From: Ophioceras dolichostomum
Taxonomy: Eukaryota > Ascomycota > Sordariomycetes > Magnaporthales > Ophioceraceae
Assembly (NCBI GenBank): GCA_003049485.1
Contig: PYST01000028.1
Coordinates: 62,001 to 126,000, forward strand
DNA: 64,000 nucleotides
Direction: 5' to 3'
Below the pieces are notes generated by a model that did no database searches, had not been told where the DNA came from, and worked only from the letters and a program-made list of their open reading frames with translations. A program made the position numbers and the translations under genes. Below, piece after piece: positions 22,287 to 32,845 of this stretch (the stretch's first letter is position 1; the number at the start of each line of letters is the position of its first letter).

Positions 22287-23063
22287 ATGCACGCGGAGAA
22301 AAGATACTTCATCAAGCGCCAGCTGCTTCTTGATGAACGCAGCATCGTCAAGGCGACAGGGTTGCCCTTCACGATCCCCTAAGAAGTGGAACGTTTCCTG
22401 AACGAAATGAATGCCCTCGAGCTTCTTGCCGCCGAGACAAAGATCCCCGTGCCTAAGCTGATCGAGTGCGGGAGAGATCCCAAACGCGACAACACCTGGT
22501 TCATCAAGACCGAGTTGAGGCAGCACACCGTCCGGGGAGCCGACGTCGCGGAGTACAGCCACTGCTTCATGCCCGCCCGGCACGGTCGTCCGCAGCTGGT
22601 TGGCAGCACTGCCTTTCCGAACCTCGAGGGATCCTTAGAGTCGCCGTCCTCGTGCGGGCTCTGCGTCGAGCTCGCGAAGAAGAACATGGACGACTTTGTC
22701 GAGTCCGTTCTCCGCCCCGAGCTGGCCAAGCTGCGCAGCCGCACCAGCGGCCTCAAGGGCATCGTCATCCCGCCGGGCTGGGTCCTGGCCAAGGACAAGC
22801 GGGACAAGTGGCTGCCCAAGACGGTAGTAGTAGAAGAGAAAGAGGGCTGCGAAGAGCCGCCCTTTTGCTTTGTGCACTTCGACCTGGCTCCCTACAACAT
22901 CCTGCTGAGCACGGATACGCTCGAGGTGGACTGCGTGATTGATTTCGAGCAAACCGGCTTCGCTTCGCCTGAGATGCAGCTTTGGCTGAGGGACAGCAAG
23001 ACTCGGAGCGCGGTGTACAACGACGACGAGCTCATGGACAGGCATACTGAGCTGCTCTCCTAG
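22287..23063 (+). pseudogene. APH-fold kinase-like gene with in-frame stop
   Basis: One frame runs from ATG 22287 to TAG 23063 with a single TAA at 22380-22382. Sequence on both sides fits the fungal aminoglycoside-phosphotransferase/choline-kinase-like family: RYFIKRQLLLDE before the stop (the beta-3 lysine region), then ERFLNEMNALELLAAETKIPVPKL. The catalytic loop is HFDLAPYNILL (HxDxxxxN kept) and the metal-binding segment CVIDFEQTGF. The usual aromatic-rich C-terminal helices are short. No GT-AG pair removes the TAA without deleting the N-lobe. It is therefore a young pseudogene, a sequencing error or a readthrough case. If translation begins at an internal site after the TAA, the ATP-binding N-lobe would be incomplete. 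A second ATG at 22224 opens only an 11-codon frame. Confidence 0.65.
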
Positions 23064-23502
23064 GAGGAAGAAATACACCTCGGTAGTTTTCGAGTGACAC
23101 GGAGTCTCGTCATGACCAAAGGCAAAAATGTCTTCCCTGCCGTCGCCACCACAGAGGAGCAGACTCGCACTGAGTCCGATTGATGGTGATGTACCGGACA
23201 AACAAACCAAGGCAAGCAGCAAAATACCCACTAGTGACGCCTATCGGCTAGATATAGAAGGGGCTGTGAGTAGAAAATCCTTGTCCCCCGACAAGTTAGG
23301 ACAGCACACTCCCAAGAGCGGCAGTGGCTTGGTATCTTCGTCAACCCCGAAAATGTGGTTGAGCATGTAGTGGACAGTACCTTCGAAAAGAAAAAGAGAT
23401 AAAGAATGGTAATGATACCGGAAATGAAGGGCTGAGTGAGGGAGGAGGAGAAAAGAGGGAACAAAATGAAAAACATGGGAGTGGTAAAAAACCACAAAAA
23501 TA
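23064..23502. other. Intergenic, no gene seen
   Basis: This lies between the APH-like gene and the tRNA. Sequence 3' of the tRNA (minus strand) includes T-rich stretches near 23485-23500 that could serve as a Pol III terminator. Confidence 0.4.
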
Positions 23503-23574
23503 CGATCCAGGCAGGGATCGAACCTGCAATCTCTTGATTCGTAGTCAAGCGCCTTGCCATTTGGCCACTGGACC
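23503..23574 (-). tRNA. tRNA-Arg (anticodon ACG)
   Basis: A complete 72-nt cloverleaf on the minus strand. The acceptor stem GGTCCAG pairs with CTGGATC (one G-U), with discriminator G. The anticodon arm CTTGA-CTACGAA-TCAAG gives ACG. The T arm GCAGG-TTCGATC-CCTGC contains a standard B box. There is no intron. The short T-run just downstream fits Pol III termination. This is the only tRNA found in the window. Confidence 0.93.
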
Positions 23575-24560
23575 ATTTGCTGATTGTTGAGGGGTACAGG
23601 CGGCATGAAAGTATAAGAGCCTTCTTCGCTTAGCGTCCTTCTGTCCGTCGCTCCACCCACCTTCCAGCCTGCTCTCTGTTTCTTACGTTGAGCCTTGCAA
23701 ATTTTTCAACCACCATCTCTTCAACTCACAAACTTCCTGTTGGCTATTGCATTCAACTATTCAATGGGCTCTTCGTTGATTATCAGAGTTCTCCCAGACA
23801 AAGACGATTGTCTAACGTATTTTGCTTGAGACTGGAGTTATTCGTTACGCTTTGACCCCTCAGTTACAATCAGTCTGCGCACTGCTACCACCAAGTTACC
23901 CCTAGTACGTTACGCACATCGGTCGCCGCGAGGTCGTGACACAGCGGGCAGGAGAATGCCTCGACGTAACTGTTTTTGAAGCCAACCCGTTTGGCGCTAT
24001 GCATTCTCGTCTCCCACATACAGGACATTCCAAAAGCGCTGCGTGGGGAAATTTCTCTCTCCAACACCCGTCGCTGGCTTCCTTAAAGGATTTCCCAACA
24101 AACTCCGCGAAAATCTCATTGCCAACGAACTCCCCTGGAGAGTTCTTAGTGCGGGTTTGCAGAGGGCTACCCTTCCTATCGTTGAGCCGTCATGGGCGGG
24201 AGCAGAGAGGCAGTGCTAACGTGGCTCGCCCAGAATCAAGCGCTTTCAGCCGATGGCTAGATTCATATATGGGGGGAGAAGTCAGCAAGAGGCTCGACGT
24301 GGCTAGGTGTGATTCAGTTCCCGTACTCACATACCGGGCAGGTAACTTGTCCAAGTAGCACTCTCGTGCACAACGGGATACCCATCACGGCCTTGTGGCT
24401 CAGGCTCTTCATCCATGGATGTGGATTCCCTGCGACTTCGGCTTCACCTGGCCTCCGACTCCAGTTCGGGGGACGGACATTGGATCCTGGTTTCCCTCAT
24501 AGTCAGCCACATGTCCAGTTGATCCTCATCACCGTCTCTGGGGGCTCACGCGACTTACAA
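23575..24560. other. Intergenic, no gene seen
   Basis: No coding region supported. It lies between the tRNA 5' side and the 3' end of the 265-aa protein gene. Short open frames are without motif or splice support. Confidence 0.45.
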
Positions 24561-25358
24561 CTATTTCCTCATATCCAGTTCCCAGTGGCTGTCGCCTCGG
24601 CCGATGCCAGATGGGAGGTGCAGCATGGGCGGCTGGGTCAACAGCCTTCCCTTCCTTTTGTTTGTATAGGTCGAGTCTTTTCTCTTCGTTGGGGAACCAG
24701 TTTCAGCGTCTTCGCCGTCGTCGTCGAGCCCTTCCTCTTGTTGTTCTTTTTGCCGGCTGGCTTGGGCTTTAGAACCTTCGGCAACGACGTCGGTGGCCTC
24801 GGAAGTCTTGGATGCTGTCGCAGCCGCCGGCTTGGGAGTAATAGGGAAAGGCTTGCTGGGTCGTCGGTCTCCGTTCGGGGGTTGCTCGTCGTCGTTATCG
24901 TCATCGTCACGGCCGAGAGTCATGATGGATGCCTTCTTAGACAGTGTGTCCTCGCCGACAGGGTCGACATCTAGTCTGCCAACGTACTCCCACATATGAG
25001 CGGGCCTTTGCTTCCGGGATTGCCGGACCATACTGGCCTTCGAGCCGATCGGGGAAGGACAGCTCCCGACGCTGGACATGTGGGTTGGCGGCGAGGCTGT
25101 GTCCCAGTCATCGCCGTATGGGTATGTCGGCTTTGTCAATGGTCGGCTTCCGACGCAGGCGGCGAGCCACGACCACGGCCACGATTCGAGTGCCTGCTGG
25201 CCATGTGCCTCCTCGCGACGGTGTACCAGTCTTCGGATCGCCACGCATGCCCCCAACAGCACGAAGACGGCCACGGGAATGATTGCCGCGTATAGTGGCG
25301 CCTCGAGTGGCGAAGTGTACTCCGACCGGGCGGCGACCGGACCTGTAATCGGGGCCAT
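24561..25358 (-). CDS. Single-pass membrane protein, unrecognised
   Basis: Single exon of 265 aa. A short N-terminal ectodomain is followed by one membrane helix at about residues 20-42 (PLYAAIIPVAVFVLLGACVAI) and a basic stop-transfer RRLVHRREE. The cytosolic tail is disordered and strongly charged, with an Asp run (GRDDDDNDDE) and a KEQQEEGLDDDGEDAE stretch. No enzyme motif. The overall plan (short exterior, one helix, basic edge, disordered tail) resembles the 288-aa product 2.3 kb away on the same strand, but I see no convincing sequence identity. Function unknown. Confidence 0.6.
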   Translation of the reverse strand: MAPITGPVAARSEYTSPLEAPLYAAIIPVAVFVLLGACVAIRRLVHRREEAHGQQALESWPWSWLAACVGSRPLTKPTYPYGDDWDTASPPTHMSSVGSCPSPIGSKASMVRQSRKQRPAHMWEYVGRLDVDPVGEDTLSKKASIMTLGRDDDDNDDEQPPNGDRRPSKPFPITPKPAAATASKTSEATDVVAEGSKAQASRQKEQQEEGLDDDGEDAETGSPTKRKDSTYTNKRKGRLLTQPPMLHLPSGIGRGDSHWELDMRK

Positions 25359-27641
25359 TGGGGCTGTTGGATGGGGGCGGTCTTGTGCGTCTTACTGCCG
25401 AGAGAGAGGTCTGCCACCTATGGTCGTGGATGGCCGCGGGTTAGGTTTTGCTGGCCTCCAAAACTGGTGGAAAGTGCAAGTCGGCAGGTGGGTACAGATA
25501 GTGAATATGTTGGCCGGCTTTCCTCTTGTGCCAATCGACTCCTTTGTATCCTGTGTGGGCGATGGTCGACACTTATGGCCAGGCTTCAGGGATGTTGGCC
25601 CATCTTGGGGGAAATCATGCTTTCCAGTGAAGAAGAGCAGGCTATGGCGGAAGGAAAGAGCAAAAGGGGGAATTAGACAGTAAAATCATCTTGGACATTT
25701 GGAAGCTACGTCTAAGTGCGGGCAGGAAGGAGGTCTATGAACTCCAGGTCGGCCAGTTCTCCTGATCGCCAGGCGAAATTCTGCTCCGGATAACAACACA
25801 AAGCCTCCGCAGCAACAAACCGGCCCATGCAGAGACGAAATTCCATCGAAAGTACAGCCCATTTTGCTGGGCAATGAGCCAGAAGTTCACGTAGCGAAAC
25901 CAGCCCTGAAGTTCGGATTATCGGGGGAGCGGGCTCAGGGGCAGCGGCAGTGACTGGCAGTGACGACCTTGCGCCGCAGCTGTGGAAGTCGTGTGGCACA
26001 CTTGTTAGTAACTTGTTAGAGTCCGTGATGGAATTCGCACCAAATGCACTAGCGTCCACTATCTTAGCCCTCACACCTGAATGGGAAGGAGGTCACCAAC
26101 ATGCACAGCGGGCCGGCTCCGCCACCCAAAAGGTCCATTCCCGCCGACCCCTCAAGATCAATGATCCAAGCTCTCCAACATGAACAACATGAACCCAATC
26201 GCAGCCATCGCACCAGTGGGCGTGGCGAGGCAGACTTCCCCCAAACACACGCACAAGTACATGAGGCTGTCGCCGTTCCATCACCCGCATAGTCTCACGC
26301 GCCGTTGAAGACTGCCCCGCAAGCGCCACGCTGGACTCGCACAAACATGATATCAACCACGCATTTCGCCCAGCCAGCCGGAGGCGACTCGTTCTGTGCC
26401 TCCGCCTTCGGCACCGTTGTCGGTGAAATCCCTTAGAGACCCTTTGCTTTTCGGTGCAGTCACCTCAGCCAGCTGGGCTGTCTTTGCTCTGTCAAAAACC
26501 AGCACCACCAGCCGCCGCCGTGTCAAAGCCAGCTAGGCGGTGGTGCTGGGGTGGTGGTGTAGCACCACTTACAAGTACGCTTGCCACCCTCTGCTCAGGT
26601 CAGGTTCACAGCCAGTCGCATGGTTGACTCGCTGTGGTGTGCTGAAAATCGCGGCGTCTTGTTTTGAGTTGGACAACATGTCGGCGAAACGCTTCCGAGG
26701 GGTACCCGCGCCCTCGCTTGCATCGGAATCGGCAACTTCCCATGACGGCGTTTATGATGCCCGAGCGTGCAAACATTCATATTGGCTGTCTTGTCCTTTC
26801 TGCATGCGCGCGAACATCGCGTGACTGGAGAATCTGCTCGCAGCCGTGAGGCGGAGGCGGGACCGAGGATTCGGGAGAAGAACCGACTAAGATCCGTACG
26901 GGGTTGCTCCGCCGGCCTGGACCACTAGGCACTGAGGCAGTGAACTTGGAAGCGAGGACCACAACCCCAACCACCATCTCTGATCTCATCAGGATTGATT
27001 TTGCTCAGATTCCTTCTTCTCATCACGGGAAAGGAAATGATCAGGCACGTGGATTCGAATGAATTACCATTTTATCTTTTCACTAGTAGGAGACTCCAGC
27101 GTCAGAGACTAAAGGTATCTTGTTCCCAGTGGTGATTCCTCCTATGGAAGAAAAAGAGGCTGGACGTCTACACCGAAGACCAAGCCATCAGAATGAACAA
27201 TAAAAAAGCCCAAGACCTTGAGAGAAACTCCGCCGATCGAGTTCTCCAGTAAAAAGGTCCTAACCGAATGCGCCTTGCTGTTTTTCCGACTGGAATTTCC
27301 CAAATAGTTATTCATACAGATCTGTCGTACATTATGACAGTATTCAGAGAAGGCTGACTACTACCAACGTAACCAGACACTTTAGTCCGTCGGCTTTATG
27401 ATCCTGACGAAGTGGACTTGGATTTGTTAGACCCGGTAGGTGAGCCACGCGCGCCGCGCCACATCCTCTGGAGAGGACGATCAATGGCCGCCTGGAAGGA
27501 CTACCAGCGCCACGGCCAACACACGCGCTTCAATAGCCCGGAGCTAAGTCATCAAGGGAGCATACGGGCGAGGAGCGAGGTCAATCTCCCAAAACGTCCG
27601 AGGGCGGTGTTCGTGTTGTTGGCGACATGACGACGGTTTCG
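25359..27641. other. Long intergenic region, no gene seen
   Basis: No supported gene in 2.3 kb. A minus-strand open frame of about 120 codons at 25712-26074 looks protein-like only in part and matches nothing I can name. The segment near 27000-27360 is more AT-rich than its surroundings, without repeats I can define. Confidence 0.4.
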
Positions 27642-28508
27642 TCACCGCCTCCCAAACTGGCCAAACGGTAGCGGTGAGGGCGATCGGGCCCACTCAGTCT
27701 CGTACTCGGCCGCGGCGACAGCCTCCTCCATCGCCGACACCGTGATCATGGTCGGCGGCGCTGCCCTCGACCTCGGCTCGTCCATCGCCGAGACGGTGAT
27801 CATGGTCGGCGGTGTTGGTCTTGACAGTACCGGCTCTGTGAGCGGCGACATCGGCGGCGGCAATATCGATATCCTCACGGGCTCTGCTGGCCTGGATGGC
27901 GTTGGCGATGCCGTCGACGACTTCACGTCGCCGTAGTACCCGTATTCCGAGATGCGCCCCAGAGTCGAGGCGGGCCCTCGTTGGGCTGGTGCGTAGTTCA
28001 TGTAGCGTGGCGGCTCGCCGCCCCCGGCGATGGTGGGCTCCTCGCCTGGAGTCCCGTCGACCGCCCTCCTCCACCGGTCGATGTCGCGCCTCAGGCTCCC
28101 GCCGCGGAACCACGGTGGACGACCGCTGCCGTCGTCTGCTGGCGGCTGCACCTCGATCTTCCGCGGCGCCGCTGCTGCTGCCGCCGCTGGTGTTGCTTCA
28201 GCGCTGCCTCCGAGGCCCCTCAGTTTTGGCCACCTCGACGACGATTTTGCTGGCCTGTCCAGCTTCTCTCTCCGGCGCTCTTGCTGCAGCTCCAGCAGCC
28301 TTTGCGGGTGGAAGATGAGGGGCTTCCACAGCAGCACGCCGACGAAGACCATCAGACAGAGTGCGAAGGTCGTCATGACGATGAAGGCCCATAGTGGCAC
28401 ATCATTTGATTTGCTCGGCGCTGGCGTGAGTGTGAAGGTGGCAGCCTGCCGACCAACGAGAGATGGGCTCTCTGGTCTTGTGGCGCCTGGTGGTGGTAGT
28501 AATATCAT
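27642..28508 (-). CDS. Single-pass membrane protein with internal repeat
   Basis: Single exon of 288 aa. A 35-residue N-terminal segment precedes a membrane helix at about 38-62 (VPLWAFIVMTTFALCLMVFVGVLLW), followed by a basic, helical QERRREKLDRP segment. The tail is Pro/Ser/Ala-rich with an eight-alanine run. Near the C-terminus a segment is duplicated: PPTMITVSAMDEP, then PPTMITVSAMEEA, about 17 residues apart. No catalytic motif is recognised. It probably belongs to the lineage-specific single-helix proteins common in filamentous fungi; role unknown. Confidence 0.65.
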   Translation of the reverse strand: MILLPPPGATRPESPSLVGRQAATFTLTPAPSKSNDVPLWAFIVMTTFALCLMVFVGVLLWKPLIFHPQRLLELQQERRREKLDRPAKSSSRWPKLRGLGGSAEATPAAAAAAAPRKIEVQPPADDGSGRPPWFRGGSLRRDIDRWRRAVDGTPGEEPTIAGGGEPPRYMNYAPAQRGPASTLGRISEYGYYGDVKSSTASPTPSRPAEPVRISILPPPMSPLTEPVLSRPTPPTMITVSAMDEPRSRAAPPTMITVSAMEEAVAAAEYETEWARSPSPLPFGQFGRR

Positions 28509-31078
28509 GGTGGTGTCGATGTGAGGATATGAGGATGAGAGAGCGCCTCCCCAGCGCTAGCCTTTTGATGTCCTCCTATTCCAAGAGTCGCCAAAAAGAA
28601 ACCGTCTAATGCGTCGTCGGCCTAGTAGTCGTGTGAGTCGAAACAGGCCAGCCTATGAGCCGTCGAAGTCGTTGTTGTAGTAGGCAAAGAATCTCCGAAG
28701 GTAGGCAGCGTTTATGAAAGGCATGCCTCTGTTCCTGCCTCTGCCACCGATCCCTCTGCCACACGCCCGCAGGAACGAAACGGCTAATACCTCGGATTGG
28801 TGTTCCAGCTGAGGTGAGACGGGTAGGTACCTAAGATGGCCCCTGAGAATAGATAGAGCCAGTCGGAGAGGGTCTGTAGTGGCTCAACACTCTCAAATCA
28901 ACCACAACTCAGGCGACTTGTAGAGTTGTTGGAATGAGTGAGGGGAAAGGATTCGGGGTGATGGTATCTCAATTGCAATAAGAGTCAAAATAGAAAATCG
29001 CAACAAAACCCCGAAAGCGAATGGAGTTGGGAGAACCCTGAAATTTGAAGCCTCTCGGGATATGTAAGCCACAGAAAGGGGTAGAGGGTTGTGCCGTGTG
29101 CAACACTCTCAGACCGAGAGATTAAGGGGTATACATAAGGGAGTTTTGATTGCTGCTGCAGATGTGTGTGCCAAAGTGTGGATGCTGTCCGCCCGCCTGC
29201 GCCCGCTCGGCCAGTAAAGGAGTAGGAGGAGGGAGGAGTGCCATCTTTTGAGGGCAGACCAGGAGAGAGACCCAGGACCACAGGCCGTCGTCTTCCAGGC
29301 CGTGTTTGTCTATCCTGCAGGATAAGAGAAGGGCAGAGAGGAAAAAAGGCAAGAACCCAAAAAAGAATACATGACGGGAAAATAGACGCCAACTTACGGA
29401 GTACAGTGTATTACCTCCATTCCTACATCCAATCCGTCCCCGGTCGGTCGGTTCTCATCCATTGTAGGCAACAAAGACGAGGAAACCCTGGCCATAACGG
29501 GGGCAGAAAGGAAAGCTTTGCTTAACCTCTGTCTCCATAACACAACACCGGCACTGCTTTGCTCACTGCGTAGGGCAACAAGGCAAGAAGAAGCGCAGCC
29601 GCTGGTACCACCAGGTCGAGACCAGATGGGTCGGAGGAGTCCCTGCTAACACCGGGCTGCTGCCTTTTCGGCGTTCGCTTCGCTTGGCTTGCTGGGTCTT
29701 TTTTTTTTGCGGCGAACCAACGCTTGGAATTTGGGGTACCTTACCAGATGGGTGTATCGAGAGTCGGTCAGCTGTCCTACTCTACTAGTTGCTAGCGGGC
29801 CTGCTGTCTGGCTGGGCTGTCAAAAAAACAGAAAATCCAAAAAGAAAATCCCACACGCATCGCCCACTGCGGGTTTCAGGGATTTTGTGATGCTGCTGCA
29901 AGGGGGGAAACGCCCAGCGGCCAGGACGAATCGCAGGGCTGTGATTCGCTCCTGAGTGGCGTAGCACGACATCACCGATAGGAGGCGGTCTCAGGAGCTG
30001 CACCACATTGGTACCTCAGGAAGCTCCATCTCGACCAGTCTTTTTGCTTCTTCCGGTACTCTCCCCTATCTATCTGCCCCTCATCGAGGCATAGCGTGCA
30101 TGCATCCTCGACTCCTTTTTTTTGTCCTTTTGCGATGGCCGACGACGGTCGACCCCTATCAAAAGGAGAAGAGGGAGGATAGGAGGACCCTTTTTTTTTC
30201 TCACCTCCCTTTCAGATCCTTGGGTCGTTTGTTGGCAGGCCCGGCATTCGTGCGGTGCTTGCGGTGCACTGCTTCTGTGGTGCCTGCCTGCTTGCTTGTA
30301 AGTTGTGGGCAAAGCAAATCGTTGCCGTTTCTGGAGATTTTTACGGGTTACGGCGGTGTCCTGGCGTCGTCGCGTTCGATGTGTTACTACAGATGCCCCA
30401 GCCCGATAGAAGCTGTTAATCGCCTCCAAGTAGCCTCCACGCATTGGCACCGCCAGATCCATGCGCAGCATCCAAGGTTGACGTTAACAGACACGATCAG
30501 ACAACATGGCCCACACCGCCTCACGTTGTGCTGTCATCAACCCATCACTCACCCTGATGTGGCAGATCGTGGCCCCCCTTTTTGTCCCCCAGGAACCCCC
30601 ATCCTCCATCTTGGATCCTTGTGCCAGCGCGGTGGGCATGTGGTCAAAATTTAGGGAAATTCTAGGCTGCACCAAACAGACCGTAAAATAAAAAATCCCC
30701 GAAGAGAGCGCAGCAACTGCAAAGCAAATCCATCCCGCGTAACGTGTCGTGGGTTATTCCCTCACCACCTTTTTTTAGCCGCAGGAGGACCCGCGCAAAA
30801 ACTCCTTCCTCCCACAGCACAGCACAGCACAGCACCACCAGACGCAGCCGCTTTCGGGGTTTAGTAATTTCGGCAAAGGAATCCGGGTCTCCTGCTCAGA
30901 ACCCAATTCCACAAGCTCTCTCCGAGAGCGCACAACACAACGGTGACGACACAAATAACCTGAGGATTTTAGCCCCTCGGCCAGGAAGGGGGTAAGAACT
31001 TTCCAAAAGGAGAAGAGAAGAATAAAAAAAGGAACAAAGAAAAGGGTCCTGATTCCTGAAGAAAAGAAAACAAAAGGA
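28509..31078. other. Divergent intergenic region
   Basis: This 2.6 kb lies between two divergent ATGs: the 288-aa protein (minus) and ureidoglycolate lyase (plus). No gene supported. Two adjacent GATA cores read on the minus strand at about 30067-30075 (TATCTATC on plus), a possible nitrogen-control site but about 1 kb from the lyase ATG. Poly-T and poly-A runs occur near 29700, 30115 and 30190. The lyase leader is A-rich (31010-31078). Confidence 0.4.
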
Positions 31079-32176
31079 ATGGCTCCGTCGGCACCGACGA
31101 CTACCACGGCTGTCGTAACCATCCAACTCGATGGGACGGAAAGGCTAGTAAGAGTGACGGCTGCGCCGTTGACGCCTGAGGCCTTCGCTCCGTTTGGAGA
31201 TGTGGTGCAGAATCCACGCCCGGGCCTTCACCCGTCCGTGTTCTTCGCCGCCAAGTCATCCTGTTCTTCTTCTAGTGCCGGCCACGGCTCCACCACCCCA
31301 ACCCCGGGCTCGGCCTCCAGCTCGGGCTCGGGCTCGGCCTCGATCGCGAGCTCGCATGATGGACAACGGCAGCAGCACCAGCAGCAGCAGCGACAAGAGG
31401 AGACAAAGATCCCGCACGACCCCATCGTCGCCAACCAGGGCTCCGCCATCAAGTACCAGCACCCCACGCGGCCGCGGGACTTGTACGCGCAAGCCCCCAG
31501 CGGCGTGCCGTCGTCCGCTGTGGTGAACATGTTTGTCTGCGCGGCGCAGAAGGTTGAGCCGGAGAGGGATGGTGGTGTCGGGAGGAGCGGAGGCGGAAGC
31601 AGAGCGGGAATCTTCCCCGTCCGCGTCCTGGAGCGACACCCCTTTACGTCGCAGACTTTCGTGCCGTTGTCTCATGACCGGCCGCCGGCGGCGGTGGACG
31701 GGGAGACAGAGGAGCCCGACGTGCGATACCTCGTCATCGTCGCCCCGAGCTTGTCGCCTAACGACGCGGACGCTGGGTTCGCTGTGCCTTCTTCTCCTTC
31801 TTCCTCTTCTACTTCTACTTCTACTACTACTAGTTCCAGCTCGAGACCACCGTTCTCACCACTCCCACCACCACCACCACTAAGGCTACCGGGCAGAGGC
31901 CTCCCTGACCTACGACACCTGCGCGCATTCGTCGCGACGGGGAGCCAGGCCGTCACGTACGGGCCGGGGACGTGGCATGCGCCCATGGTGGCGCTGGGCG
32001 CCGAGGGCTCCGTCGTCGACTTCTTTGTCGTGCAGTTCGCGAACGGCGTTGGTTCGGAGGACTGCCAGGAGGTTGTCATTGAGCCGGTTGACAAGGTCGT
32101 GGTGAGGCTGCCGTCGAAGCTGTGGGAGGGGAGGACTGCTAGGACTGGGAGGAAGAGGAGGGCGTCGAAGTTATGA
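31079..32176 (+). CDS. Ureidoglycolate lyase (allantoin degradation)
   Basis: Single exon of 365 aa, well over the ~190-250 aa usual for the family. It cleaves ureidoglycolate to glyoxylate and urea, the last step before urease in purine-nitrogen recycling. Family landmarks: LTPEAFAPFGDVV at the N-terminus, NQGSAIKYQHPTRP, FPVRVLERHPFTSQTFVPL, DVRYLVIVAPS, and the cupin end LRAFVATGSQAVTYGPGTWHAPMVALG with the conserved TWHAP motif. The excess length comes from low-complexity insertions: Ser/Gly/Gln-rich at ~60-115, Gly/Arg-rich at ~163-178 and Ser/Thr/Pro-rich at ~236-272. Motifs flanking the insertions are intact, so the enzyme is probably functional. Nitrogen repression is typical for this pathway but is not shown by the promoter. 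Confidence 0.9.
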   Translation: MAPSAPTTTTAVVTIQLDGTERLVRVTAAPLTPEAFAPFGDVVQNPRPGLHPSVFFAAKSSCSSSSAGHGSTTPTPGSASSSGSGSASIASSHDGQRQQHQQQQRQEETKIPHDPIVANQGSAIKYQHPTRPRDLYAQAPSGVPSSAVVNMFVCAAQKVEPERDGGVGRSGGGSRAGIFPVRVLERHPFTSQTFVPLSHDRPPAAVDGETEEPDVRYLVIVAPSLSPNDADAGFAVPSSPSSSSTSTSTTTSSSSRPPFSPLPPPPPLRLPGRGLPDLRHLRAFVATGSQAVTYGPGTWHAPMVALGAEGSVVDFFVVQFANGVGSEDCQEVVIEPVDKVVVRLPSKLWEGRTARTGRKRRASKL

Positions 32177-32845
32177 GGCGCTTCTGGGAACGCTTCACAC
32201 AAAGTACCTACATATTATGATGCATACGTATGACGAGTCTCTTTGCATGGGCAGCAAATTTAGGATTTGGGAATCTGGAAAGACCATGAGGAAGACATCT
32301 CAGGTACACTTAGAAATTGGCAACGTTGAAGAGACTACTACCTCCTGCTCAATTCGTGTATAGATGCCTGAAGACAAATGTGATCTTGCGCGCATCACAT
32401 CCCAAGTGCACTCGGCTAGACCCCCGTAGTTGCATGCCCGTACCTGGCAGGTCCAACACCTATGCGTCAACCATTCATAACACAGTTCGATCTCTCTACC
32501 AATTGTTGAATCGGTCTTGGAGACATGTCGGCTACCGGCAACGAGGACAAGATCTCCGGCTCGGCAACGGTTTGTGGAGCCGGCCCTGCTGAAGGTGGCG
32601 AGGTGCAGCAGCTTTAGCGCCGGGAGCGACTTCGGGGGGGGCTGACAACGTTGAACCTCAACAAATCCCCTAAGTGCGAGCCTCGTCTGTGTTTTAATCT
32701 ATTCTCATGACCTTGACGCCAGCTTGAAACACATCGATGAGGCTGTAACTAATAGGCCCATCGTACCACTTATGAGGCGCCTAGAGAGAATACAGGGCAA
32801 TTGGTACCGAGACTTCACAGCCGTAAACCAAGAGTCCACCCCACG
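32177..32845. other. Intergenic, no gene seen
   Basis: This holds the 3' UTR of the lyase and the promoter of the 2H phosphoesterase-like gene, both on the plus strand. No further feature supported. Confidence 0.45.

Noticed and set aside
23241..23660. Minus-strand open frame through 23503-23574
   Set aside because: Its most protein-like part is the tRNA-Arg sequence itself translated.
25712..26074. 120-codon minus-strand frame, considered as a remnant of a fungal kinase-like or prion-forming-domain protein
   Set aside because: Only a vague resemblance in one segment (SLRELLAH); no clear domain, intron or neighbour support.
30067..30075. Paired GATA cores as nitrogen-regulatory site for ureidoglycolate lyase
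   Set aside because: They are about 1 kb from the ATG, within a simple CTATCTATC repeat, with none close to the gene.
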